A stretch of DNA of 13,082 nt from NCBI GenBank assembly GCA_022361535.1, contig JAKSAU010000247.1, positions 1-13,082 of the forward strand, given 5' to 3'. The stretch comes from Desulfobacterales bacterium. Its GTDB lineage: Bacteria; Desulfobacterota; Desulfobacteria; Desulfobacterales; Desulfobacteraceae. The translations under genes were made by a program, and so were the position numbers. The notes below the pieces were generated by a model. The model searched no databases. It saw only the letters and a list, made by a program, of their open reading frames with translations, and was not told the DNA's origin. Below, in pieces: positions 1 to 7,083 of this stretch (its first letter is position 1; every line of letters begins with the position of its first letter).

Positions 1-2262
1 GCTCATGACGTATGCGATCCGTTTTGCAAGGAAAGCATCATGCTCACTCATGAACTGGCCGTTGAGCATGTTGTAAAGCTCAGCATTGACCATACCCTGA
101 CCGGCGTTACCGATTACTTTGACCGGTTGTTTCATCGGGGGAACATATCCGTCGTCAACCATCTTCAGAACTTCTTTCTTGGCTTCGCCAATGAGGTTGT
201 CGCGGTTCATGACGATTCTGTCACCAAGACCGAGGTAACCATTACCGACTGCCTGGGCAGCAGACATGGATACAGCAGCCATACCGACTTTCATGAAGGC
301 CGGGATAAAGAGTTTTGCCAGATCCGTGTCTTTGGCAACTTTGCCGGGGAGGGCGTTGATATGTTTTTTCCAAAGGTTGAGGCAGCCGCCGCCAGCAGGC
401 AGAAGGCCTACGCCGATTTCAACCAGGCCCATGTAAAGTTCTGTGTGAGCTACGATACGGTCGGCGCCCAAGCAGGTTTCGCAACCGCCGCCCAGAACCA
501 TGCCGTAAGGAGCTGCAACAACCGGGAACGCAGCATATTTTGTAGCCTGGATGCCGTCCTGAGCTTTTTTCAAGAAGGCGTCGATTTCAGCATATTTTTT
601 GTCGTGGCAAAGCTTGGAAACAAAGGCAAGATCTGCACCGGCAGAGAAAGCACCGGGCATACCGCCGGCTTCGTTACCAATAACCAGGCCAGCACCGTTT
701 CTGTCAACATAGTCAAGGGCTTCGCCGATGGTGTCAACGATTTCACCGTTGATGGCGTTCATCTTGGTATGGAACTCTACGCAGAATACATCGTCGCCGA
801 TGTCAACCAGGGAAGCGGAAGCATTTTCAAGGACGGTTTTGTTGTTGCCCTTGGCAGCAGCGATGGAAACCATGGATTTGGAAACCGGAACGGCTTTGTA
901 ATCGCCTGAAGCAAAGTCAAAGTAGTAGCGGATGCCGTTTTCCAGTTTGTAGAAGGTTTTAACGCCTTTTTCAAGCATTGCCATAACGTTTGCGGGAACG
1001 TCCAGGCCTTCGCCTTTCATTCTTTCTACTGCCTCTTCAACGCCGTAGGCATCCCATGCTTCAAAGGGCCCCATTTCAAAGTTGTAACCCCATTTCATGG
1101 AGTTGTCGATTTCAACGACGGTGTCGGCAATTTCAGGTACGCGGTTCGCTGCGTACTGGAAGGCGTTGGCCATACATCTCCAGGCAAACTTGGCGCCTTT
1201 GTCATCGCCCTTGAGAACGCAGGCCATCTTTTCTTCCAGAGAGCCTTTTTTCTTGGCTTCATCCAGGCAGGGAAAGGTCGGTCTTTCAAGGTCTTCATAT
1301 TCTAACGTTTCTACGTTGAGAACCTTGCGCAGTTTTTTCCATTCCGGGGTCAGTTCGGTTTTGTAGAAACCGCCCTGGGTCTTGTTGCCCAGCATGTTCT
1401 TTTCAACCATCTTACCTACGAAGTCAGGCAGGTTCATGGTTTCTCTCTGCTCGTCGTCTTCGCAGAGATCATAAGAGTTTTTGGCAACGTGGGCCATTGT
1501 GTCAAGGCCTACAAGGTCAGTGGTCTTGAAGATCGCTGTTTTAGGACGGCCAAGTGCCGGTCCGAACAGGGCGTCAACTTCAGGAACGGTAAGGCCGTCT
1601 TCAACCATGAACTGGATGCAGGCGCCGATGCCCTGGATGCCGATTCGGTTACCTACGAAGTTGGGAGTATCTTTTGCCCAAACAATTCCTTTACCCAGGT
1701 TTCTTTCACCAAAGGTAGCAACGAAGTCCAGGATTTCCTGTTTGGTTTCCGCACCCGGGATGAGTTCGAGAAGATGCATGTAGCGAACCGGGTTAAAGAA
1801 GTGAGTTCCCATAAAGTGTTCTTTGAATTCCTGGGAAAATCCTTCGCTGATGTCCTGAAGAGGGATACCGGAGGTGTTGGTAGAGATAATGGAGCCCTCT
1901 TTTCTGATTTTGGCAACCTTTTCAAACAGATCTCTTTTGATCTTCAGGTTTTCGACAACAACTTCACAAATCCAGTCGCAGTCGGCCAGTTTTTCAATAT
2001 CGTCGTCCAGGTTGCCCAAAGAGATGCGGGCAGCGTCTTTTTTATTGAAAAACAAAGAAGGTTTGGAGGCCAGAGCCGCATCCATACCAGCCTGAACAAT
2101 GCGATTCCTGGCAGCAGGGTCTTTCTTTTCTTCGTCTGTTAAGTCAAAAGGAACGATGTCCAGGAGCAGTACATCAACACCGGCACCGGCAAGAAGGGCA
2201 GCAATCCCGCCTCCCATGATTCCGGACCCGATGACTGCAGCCTTTCTGATCTTTCTTACCAT
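1..2262 (-). CDS. fadN: 3-hydroxyacyl-CoA dehydrogenase/enoyl-CoA hydratase, FadN-like (3' end cut by window edge)
   Basis: Catalyses two beta-oxidation steps in the cytoplasm: hydration of enoyl-CoA and NAD-dependent oxidation of 3-hydroxyacyl-CoA. The frame runs open for 754 codons from ATG 2262 to the window edge. The start has a strong ribosome site, AGGAGG at 2268-2273, five bases upstream. Domains in order: an NAD-binding Rossmann domain with GSGIMGGG at residues 12-19; STNTSG (127-132) and HFFNP (154-158, catalytic His154); DTPNFVGNRIG near 198-208; a C-terminal dehydrogenase region to about 435; and a crotonase domain at about 485-700 with FSAGADL (539-545), GGGCE (591-595) and Glu615 as likely oxyanion-hole and acid/base residues. 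Dehydrogenase-first order is the Bacillus FadN arrangement; E. coli FadB has the hydratase first. FadN proteins are usually about 790 residues, so roughly 40 are missing beyond the edge. A palindrome overlaps the predicted start site, suggesting repression. Confidence 0.93.
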   Translation of the reverse strand, partial: MVRKIRKAAVIGSGIMGGGIAALLAGAGVDVLLLDIVPFDLTDEEKKDPAARNRIVQAGMDAALASKPSLFFNKKDAARISLGNLDDDIEKLADCDWICEVVVENLKIKRDLFEKVAKIRKEGSIISTNTSGIPLQDISEGFSQEFKEHFMGTHFFNPVRYMHLLELIPGAETKQEILDFVATFGERNLGKGIVWAKDTPNFVGNRIGIQGIGACIQFMVEDGLTVPEVDALFGPALGRPKTAIFKTTDLVGLDTMAHVAKNSYDLCEDDEQRETMNLPDFVGKMVEKNMLGNKTQGGFYKTELTPEWKKLRKVLNVETLEYEDLERPTFPCLDEAKKKGSLEEKMACVLKGDDKGAKFAWRCMANAFQYAANRVPEIADTVVEIDNSMKWGYNFEMGPFEAWDAYGVEEAVERMKGEGLDVPANVMAMLEKGVKTFYKLENGIRYYFDFASGDYKAVPVSKSMVSIAAAKGNNKTVLENASASLVDIGDDVFCVEFHTKMNAINGEIVDTIGEALDYVDRNGAGLVIGNEAGGMPGAFSAGADLAFVSKLCHDKKYAEIDAFLKKAQDGIQATKYAAFPVVAAPYGMVLGGGCETCLGADRIVAHTELYMGLVEIGVGLLPAGGGCLNLWKKHINALPGKVAKDTDLAKLFIPAFMKVGMAAVSMSAAQAVGNGYLGLGDRIVMNRDNLIGEAKKEVLKMVDDGYVPPMKQPVKVIGNAGQGMVNAELYNMLNGQFMSEHDAFLAKRIAYVMS

Positions 2263-2299
2263 GATTTCCTCCTAAAGTTCGGGTATATATTCAATTATT

Positions 2300-2315
2300 A
2301 TGAATGACCATTCAT
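2300..2315. promoter_or_regulatory. Palindromic operator-like site 1 (fadN side)
   Basis: The sequence is ATGAATG-AC-CATTCAT, a perfect 7-bp inverted repeat with a 2-bp spacer. It lies just downstream of the predicted fadN -10 box, about where transcription would start, so a bound protein would block initiation. Half-sites of the TGAATG type are known for TetR-family regulators of fatty-acid degradation such as Bacillus FadR, although that site has a wider spacer. The regulator is inferred and is not encoded in the window. Confidence 0.6.
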
Positions 2316-2318
2316 TTT

Positions 2319-2347
2319 GGTTTACATAAATGATATGGGATTGTCAA
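2319..2347 (-). promoter_or_regulatory. Predicted sigma70-type promoter of the fadN-like gene
   Basis: On the minus strand a perfect -35 box TTGACA lies at 2347-2342. After a 17-bp spacer there is a weak -10 candidate, TAAACC, at 2324-2319. Initiation would fall near 2312, inside operator-like site 1. The -35 is convincing and the -10 is poor. Confidence 0.4.
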
Positions 2348-2472
2348 GAAAAATTATTTTTAGCCTAAGTTGTTAAAAAGTGTTTAAATTTTTATCAATT
2401 TCAGATGGTTGTGTTTGATTCCTGTGAAACATGTCTTGCCGAAACACCCTGAATGTGCAAATAAGAAGGTGG

Positions 2473-2490
2473 CATGAATTACCATTCATG
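2473..2490. promoter_or_regulatory. Palindromic operator-like site 2 (toroid operon side)
   Basis: The sequence is CATGAATT-AC-CATTCATG, 8-bp arms with one mismatch and the same AC spacer as site 1. It lies about 90 bp upstream of the toroid gene and 45 bp upstream of its predicted -35 box. The shared half-site, spacer and geometry suggest the same regulator binds both sites. Confidence 0.55.
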
Positions 2491-2535
2491 AATAAATCAG
2501 GAAGTTTCTTGTAAAAATGAAGTTGTTTTGATACG

Positions 2536-2564
2536 TTGAGTCTGCTTTTTTATAAGGATATTAT
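2536..2564 (+). promoter_or_regulatory. Predicted sigma70-type promoter of the toroid/acyltransferase operon
   Basis: A -35 box TTGAGT (2536-2541) and a -10 box TATTAT (2559-2564) are separated by exactly 17 bp. Initiation near 2571 would leave a leader of only about 11 bases, with the GAGAGAG ribosome site (2571-2577) at the very 5' end of the message. Confidence 0.5.
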
Positions 2565-2581
2565 ATAAACGAGAGAGATCC

Positions 2582-3625
2582 ATGCATCGGATACAAGCAA
2601 AATTACATCCAGATTCCCCCCTGAACATTGGCTCAGTTGTTCGTTCGATTGCAGGACTTCAAAGAGAAAACGGAGATATCCCCTGGCACACAGACGGAAA
2701 AACAGATCCATGGGATCTTGTGGAGTCGGTGATGGGATTGAATATCGGGGGATTTCATGATCAGGCCCTGGCTGCCCTTGACTGGCTTGTCCGCACACAG
2801 AACTCTGACGGGTCCTGGTTTTCATCTTATATAAATGGTGAGCCCGAAGACCGGACCACAGAGACCCATATGGCTTGTTATATAGCTGTTGGATTATTTC
2901 ATCAGTATCTTATAACACGGGATAAAGACTTGCTATCCAAATATTGGTCTACAATGGAAAGGGGTGTCGAATTTGCACTAAGTCTTCAGGCGCGGTCCGG
3001 TGAAATTTACTGGGCAAAAAGTCCGGAGGGCAAGACCGATCCCATGTCACTTCTGGCAGGGTCATCTTCAATCTTTATGAGCCTGAAATGTGCCTTGGCC
3101 ATTGCCGGGCTTCTCGACAAAGATCGGCCTGAGTGGGCCGAGGCCCTAAGCCGTTTAGAAACGTCAATCAGCGAGAATATTCACACATATAATGTTTCAA
3201 AGTCCAGGTTCTCAATGTACTGGTTTTACCCGATTCTTTCCGGGGCCTTAAGAGGAGCCAAGGCAGATGCCCGTATTGATAAATACTGGAATAAGTACGT
3301 TATTGAGGATCAAGGGTGTCGATGTGTGTCAGACCAACCATGGGTCACCATGGCTGAGACTGCCGAGTTGGTATTAGCCCTTCATGGGATGGGGCGAAAA
3401 CAAAAAGCTCAGATTGTCTTTTCATGGATTCATAACCGGGTCTTTGACGATAATACCTTCTGGTGCGGTTATACTTACCCGGACATGGTCATTTGGCCGG
3501 AGGAAAAAATATCCTGGACCAATGCAGTGGTATTGATGGCGGCTGATGCGCTGTATGACCTTACACCTGCTGCTCGGTTGTTTGACCATAATGCATGGGA
3601 TGGCCACAGTTTTAAGGCCTTTTAA
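2582..3625 (+). CDS. QW-motif alpha/alpha-toroid protein (prenyltransferase/terpene-cyclase-like fold), function unknown
   Basis: This 347-residue soluble protein has no signal peptide or membrane segment. It resembles alpha/alpha-barrel proteins annotated as prenyltransferase- or squalene-cyclase-like. Three QW-like motifs (Q, a few residues, G, x, W) appear: Q27 to W35, QNSDGSW at 73-79 and Q136 to W144. The segment GKTDP occurs twice (39-43 and 150-154), each time before a helix, as expected for repeated helical hairpins; a related Trp-rich unit (WCGYTYPDMVIW) lies at 294-305. I see no DXDD-type cyclase acid motif or Asp-rich prenyl-diphosphate motif, so cyclase or transferase activity is not supported. 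A sugar-binding or glycosidase-like use of the fold is equally possible. ATG 2582 follows GAGAGAG. It is first in an operon with the acyltransferase 3 bp downstream, which suggests a role in modifying a surface glycan or lipid. Confidence 0.75.
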   Translation: MHRIQAKLHPDSPLNIGSVVRSIAGLQRENGDIPWHTDGKTDPWDLVESVMGLNIGGFHDQALAALDWLVRTQNSDGSWFSSYINGEPEDRTTETHMACYIAVGLFHQYLITRDKDLLSKYWSTMERGVEFALSLQARSGEIYWAKSPEGKTDPMSLLAGSSSIFMSLKCALAIAGLLDKDRPEWAEALSRLETSISENIHTYNVSKSRFSMYWFYPILSGALRGAKADARIDKYWNKYVIEDQGCRCVSDQPWVTMAETAELVLALHGMGRKQKAQIVFSWIHNRVFDDNTFWCGYTYPDMVIWPEEKISWTNAVVLMAADALYDLTPAARLFDHNAWDGHSFKAF

Positions 3626-3689
3626 AGAATGATCAGAGACAAACGGCCATATTATATTAAAAAGGCCTGGTATCGACTCCAGGCCTTTT
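3615..3689 (+). promoter_or_regulatory. Alternative hairpins at the toroid/acyltransferase junction
   Basis: AAAAGGCCTGG (3660-3670) and CCAGGCCTTTT (3679-3689) form a perfect 11-bp stem with an 8-base loop, ending in a short U run like an intrinsic terminator. The left arm can instead pair over 9 bp with AGGCCTTTT at 3615-3623, the end of the upstream gene. That would enclose the stop codon region and the acyltransferase ATG at 3629. The two pairings exclude each other. All of it lies in coding sequence except three bases. Regulation is inferred from the geometry alone. Confidence 0.45.
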
Positions 3690-4354
3690 ATGTTCGCCAT
3701 TACTTGATACCCCAGCTTTCGCACTTAGGTCCACACCCTTATATTGTAAAACCATGGCATATTGAACTGTTTGGCGGCCCGATATCCATTGGCAGCCACG
3801 TTACTTTATTAGGATGTTCTGACAAGAAAACCCGGCTTACGGTCTGGTCGGATAAAAAAGATATAGACGGGATCTGCATTGGAGATCATGTGCTTATTTC
3901 TCCCGGTGTTCGAATATCTGCGGCTAATTCGATCACGATTGCGGACTCCTGTATGCTGGCAAGCCACGCCTATGTTACGGATTCAGATTGGCACGGTATT
4001 TACGACCGCTCCCTGCCGCCTGCTACCCGATCAAAAGTTGTACTGGAAGAAAATGTCTGGATCGGTGATTCCGCCATTGTCTGTAAAGGGGTCACCATTG
4101 GAAAGAACTCCATCATCGGGGCCGGATCGGTTGTGACCTCTGATATCCCGGCCAATGTGGTGGCCGCTGGCAATCCGGCTAAAGTTGTGCGTGAACTGGA
4201 TTTGGATCGTGAAATGATTACCCGTAAAGACAGATATTCAGATACTGAAAAGATGACCCGGGTTCTTGAGGCATCGGAAAAAGATTGCCTGGACGGGAAT
4301 ACTTTTTGGGGATGGATTCGCAGTTTTATCGCTCCAAAAAAGGAACGGCCCTAA
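3629..4354 (+). CDS. Left-handed beta-helix (hexapeptide repeat) acyltransferase
   Basis: Likely transfers an acetyl or other acyl group from acyl-CoA to a sugar or lipid-linked acceptor in the cytoplasm; the acceptor is unknown. The 241-residue protein has a basic N-terminal extension (1-40), then hexapeptide-type turns: IGSHVTLLG (54-62), IGDHVLISPGVRIS (84-97), IADSCMLASHAYVTDSDWHG (104-123), VVLEENVWIGDSAIVCKGVTIG (137-158) and NSIIGAGSVVTSDIPANVVA (160-179), ending in GNPAKVV (181-187). This is the standard maltose/galactoside O-acetyltransferase-like layout; His113 or His122 is a plausible catalytic base. A C-terminal tail of about 50 residues lacks repeats. The start is 3 bases after the upstream stop and has only a weak AAAG ribosome site, so translation is probably coupled to the toroid gene. 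The first codons form a strong hairpin. Confidence 0.88.
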   Translation: MIRDKRPYYIKKAWYRLQAFYVRHYLIPQLSHLGPHPYIVKPWHIELFGGPISIGSHVTLLGCSDKKTRLTVWSDKKDIDGICIGDHVLISPGVRISAANSITIADSCMLASHAYVTDSDWHGIYDRSLPPATRSKVVLEENVWIGDSAIVCKGVTIGKNSIIGAGSVVTSDIPANVVAAGNPAKVVRELDLDREMITRKDRYSDTEKMTRVLEASEKDCLDGNTFWGWIRSFIAPKKERP

Positions 4355-4372
4355 CCTTATAGAAAAATCAGA

Positions 4373-7072
4373 TTAGTTTACTATCTGTTCTACAATACTG
4401 CTGAAGTACTTTAGGCTGAGATTGATCCCTTCAATGTCAAATGTTTCCGCCTGATGAAATAACTCCTCACCAAACGCTATAAATACTTCTGATTCGCATT
4501 CTTTCCCAAATTCTGTAACCTTTGTTGCAAAACGTTGAATATCAGATGCTTTCATGGCTTCTTGGAGTGCAGGTACGGTCGGGAATATTTCTTTTTCCAG
4601 TTTTTCCAAAGCAACGGAAGACAAGGTTGCTGTATCGATTTGCTTGAGTTGATCCAGAGCAGGCGCAAGTGTGTCGTCAGCTTGGGGCGCCTGTTTAATA
4701 AACTGGTTTAAAACCTCCATGAGTTCATCAATGACAATCGGTTTGGCAAGGCTGCAGGCAAACCCTTTGTCTGCTAAATCTTTCCTGAATGACTGCTCGA
4801 CATCTGCAGTCATGAGGCAGACCGCAATATGTTTGGTTGCCGGGTCGGATTTTAATTGAGCTGTTGCATCCATACCATTGAGAACCGGCATTTTGGCATC
4901 CATGAATATGAGCCTGGGCATCTCTGTACGGGCCATTTCAAGAGCCTGTTCACCGTTTTCCGCTTCAATAACGTCCAGATTGATTTTTTCAAAAATTTCT
5001 CGGAGCATAAAGCGGATAGCATACCGGTCATCCACAACAAGTATGCGCTCTTTTGAAAAACATATGGTGTTCAGGTCCGCCTTTTTGGCTGTGTGTGCTG
5101 CATGCTTGACAATGTGTCTTTCAACCTCAGGAAGGAGGATGGTAAAAACACTGCCTTTGCCTGCCGAACTCGAAACAGAAATACTGCCTCCCATGAGTTC
5201 AGTGAGTTGTTTGCATATGGCCAGCCCAAGGCCTGTGCCGCCGAATTTTTTACTAGTGCCGGCCGATTCTTGTTGGAAAGATTCAAAAATAACATCCAGT
5301 TTTTCCTGCGGGATGCCCAAACCTGTGTCCTGAACCTGGATTTCCAGGTCAATACAGTTTTCAGGTGAACCGGAGTTTGGTGTGAACTGGGCTTTTAGCG
5401 TGATCATGCCATCTGTGGTGAATTTAACGGCATTGTCAATCAGATTGGTTATCACCTGCCGCAGTCTCATTTCATCCAGGAAAAGTGAACCTTCCGGACC
5501 CACGGGAAGCTCTATGGCAAAATCCAAATTCTTTTTATCCAGCTTGGCCCTGAACAGGTGAAACATTTCTTTAAACAAAATATCGATTGAAACCGGGCCA
5601 CGGTTTATTTTGAGCTTTCCGGCCTCCATCTTGGATAAATCAAGAATGTCATTAATCAATTCAAGTAGATTATTGCCTGCCGTATTGATGGCTGACAAGT
5701 AACCCGCCTGCTGCTTTTCGGTTATCATTGTGGACAAAAGTTCACTAAATCCCAGAACCGAATTGAGCGGGGTCCTTATCTCATGGCTAACATTGGCCAA
5801 AAAGTCATTTTTAGCCTGGTTAGCCCGTTCAAGTTCTTTTTCTTTTTGTTTGCGGATTTGAATTTCATTGTTCAAGGTTTTGTTCAAAGCCTGCAACTCA
5901 CGTGTCCGTTCTTCAACACGGTTTTCCAATTCCTGGTGGGACATCTTCAAGGCTTCTTCTGCCTGCTTTCGCTTGGAGATATTTCTGGAATTAATAACCA
6001 TTCCCGAAATGGCCGGATGATCCAAAAGGTTTTTCGAAATGGATTCAAGGGTACACCAGTATTCTTCTTTATGCCTAAATCTATGGGGGGTCGGTTGGCT
6101 TTTGATAAGGGATTTAGCCCTTAACTTAAACCGTTCCAAAAGTTCATCCTTGTCCTTGGGATGGACAAAGTCAAAGGCGTTTTTTCCAAGTAAATCGTCC
6201 TGGGAGTAGCCTAAAATCCGTTTTGTTGAGGGGCTGACATAGGTAAAAGTTCCATTCTTGTCCAGTATCCAGATCAGGTCACTGGCATTCTCAATAAGGG
6301 CTCTGAAATGCTCTTCGTTGTATTTAAGTGCTTCCAGGGTATCCTCGAGTTTGAACGCCATTTGATTGAATTCCTTGGCCAAATGCCCAAATTCATCATT
6401 TGCTTTGATGTCGATTCTTGTGTCCAGGTTGCCTTTTGCGATCTGTTCTGCTCCCTGGACAAGTTTTTTTAAAGGAAGTGTCAGCCGTTTGGTAAGGAAC
6501 ATCAGGGCCAGGGAAATAATAACTGCGGCAGAAGCAATCAGGGCAAAAAGATAAGGTGTCATCCTGTTTGATACACCATATACCTCTTCCATGGGATCAA
6601 CAGCCAGGATGTACCAGTTCCAAGGGGCAAACAATTCAAATCTGGCTAGAATAGGTTCGCCGGCCAGGTCAATGACCAGCCTGCCTTTTTGTCCGGCCAA
6701 TTTCTCAAACCATTGCTCCTGGCTCAGGTCGGTGTCCTTGAGGTATTTATTGGGGTGAAACACAATCGTGCCTTCCGAGTTGACCGCAAAGATATACCCC
6801 TTTTCTCCGACACGGATATTGCGCATCTGGGATATGGCATCCAGTTTTGCCTTTGCAATACTGGCAGGTATCTTTTCAAGACCGTAATCGTGAAGAATCT
6901 TTTCCTGGTCTTTTGTAATTTCCAAAGCCATACTTAACCGGGTATCCAGCCATGTTTCACCAAGGTCAAGCAATGCCTTTCTTGAGAAATAATAGTTGAT
7001 CCCCAGGATGGTAATCAAAAAGAAGAAGACCAAAGGAAGGGTTGCTAACAGGATTTTAGTATAGGTTTTCAT
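4373..7072 (-). CDS. Cache-HAMP-PAS hybrid sensor histidine kinase with receiver domain
   Basis: Inner-membrane sensor kinase of 899 residues. In order: membrane segment (about 7-29); extracytoplasmic Cache-type sensor (about 30-165, with GYIFAVNSEGTIVFHP at 92-107); second membrane segment (about 173-194); HAMP (about 196-248); PAS (about 253-370); coiled coil (about 370-425); dimerisation/phosphoacceptor domain with NVSHEIRTPLN (His430); ATPase domain with N-box Asn543/Asn547, DTGLGIP (582-588) and GGTGLGL (611-617); and a receiver domain with Asp681-Asp682, phosphoacceptor Asp725, Thr755 and Lys777. The final 110 or so residues are helical, with no recognisable Hpt histidine and no DNA-binding domain, so phosphate must pass to a partner encoded elsewhere. 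It starts 11 bases after the solute-binding protein gene with no clear Shine-Dalgarno, suggesting translational coupling. Its 3' end faces the acyltransferase gene 18 bp away, with no terminator visible between them. Confidence 0.93.
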   Translation of the reverse strand: MKTYTKILLATLPLVFFFLITILGINYYFSRKALLDLGETWLDTRLSMALEITKDQEKILHDYGLEKIPASIAKAKLDAISQMRNIRVGEKGYIFAVNSEGTIVFHPNKYLKDTDLSQEQWFEKLAGQKGRLVIDLAGEPILARFELFAPWNWYILAVDPMEEVYGVSNRMTPYLFALIASAAVIISLALMFLTKRLTLPLKKLVQGAEQIAKGNLDTRIDIKANDEFGHLAKEFNQMAFKLEDTLEALKYNEEHFRALIENASDLIWILDKNGTFTYVSPSTKRILGYSQDDLLGKNAFDFVHPKDKDELLERFKLRAKSLIKSQPTPHRFRHKEEYWCTLESISKNLLDHPAISGMVINSRNISKRKQAEEALKMSHQELENRVEERTRELQALNKTLNNEIQIRKQKEKELERANQAKNDFLANVSHEIRTPLNSVLGFSELLSTMITEKQQAGYLSAINTAGNNLLELINDILDLSKMEAGKLKINRGPVSIDILFKEMFHLFRAKLDKKNLDFAIELPVGPEGSLFLDEMRLRQVITNLIDNAVKFTTDGMITLKAQFTPNSGSPENCIDLEIQVQDTGLGIPQEKLDVIFESFQQESAGTSKKFGGTGLGLAICKQLTELMGGSISVSSSAGKGSVFTILLPEVERHIVKHAAHTAKKADLNTICFSKERILVVDDRYAIRFMLREIFEKINLDVIEAENGEQALEMARTEMPRLIFMDAKMPVLNGMDATAQLKSDPATKHIAVCLMTADVEQSFRKDLADKGFACSLAKPIVIDELMEVLNQFIKQAPQADDTLAPALDQLKQIDTATLSSVALEKLEKEIFPTVPALQEAMKASDIQRFATKVTEFGKECESEVFIAFGEELFHQAETFDIEGINLSLKYFSSIVEQIVN

Positions 7073-7083
7073 TTAGTTTTTGT

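Larger units (their letters stand above)
2263..2581. other. Divergent intergenic control region
   Basis: This 319-bp AT-rich spacer separates the minus-strand fadN-like gene from the plus-strand toroid/acyltransferase operon. It holds one predicted promoter for each direction and two copies of a palindromic operator-like sequence, about 158 bp apart. The middle part (about 2350-2470) shows no convincing gene, RNA or terminator. Confidence 0.8.

Noticed and set aside
40..909. Long plus-strand open frame (289 codons) antisense to the fadN-like gene, with a second one at 1489-2142
   Set aside because: The opposite strand encodes a continuous, motif-complete enzyme. The antisense frames have no recognisable domain or ribosome site and arise from that gene's codon bias.
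2463..2491. Five-codon open frame (ATG AAT TAC CAT TCA TGA) after AAGGTGG inside operator-like site 2, as a possible leader peptide
   Set aside because: Too short to judge, its sequence is explained by the palindrome, and the predicted promoter lies downstream of it.
2582..3625. Calling the toroid protein a true prenyltransferase or squalene/hopene cyclase
   Set aside because: QW-like motifs support the fold, but I find no DXDD motif or prenyl-diphosphate-binding Asp-rich motif, and the length is well short of hopene cyclases.
4355..4372. Possible bidirectional terminator between the convergent acyltransferase and kinase genes
   Set aside because: Only 18 bp separate the genes, and the sole pairing visible is a weak CTAA/TTAG match without a GC stem.
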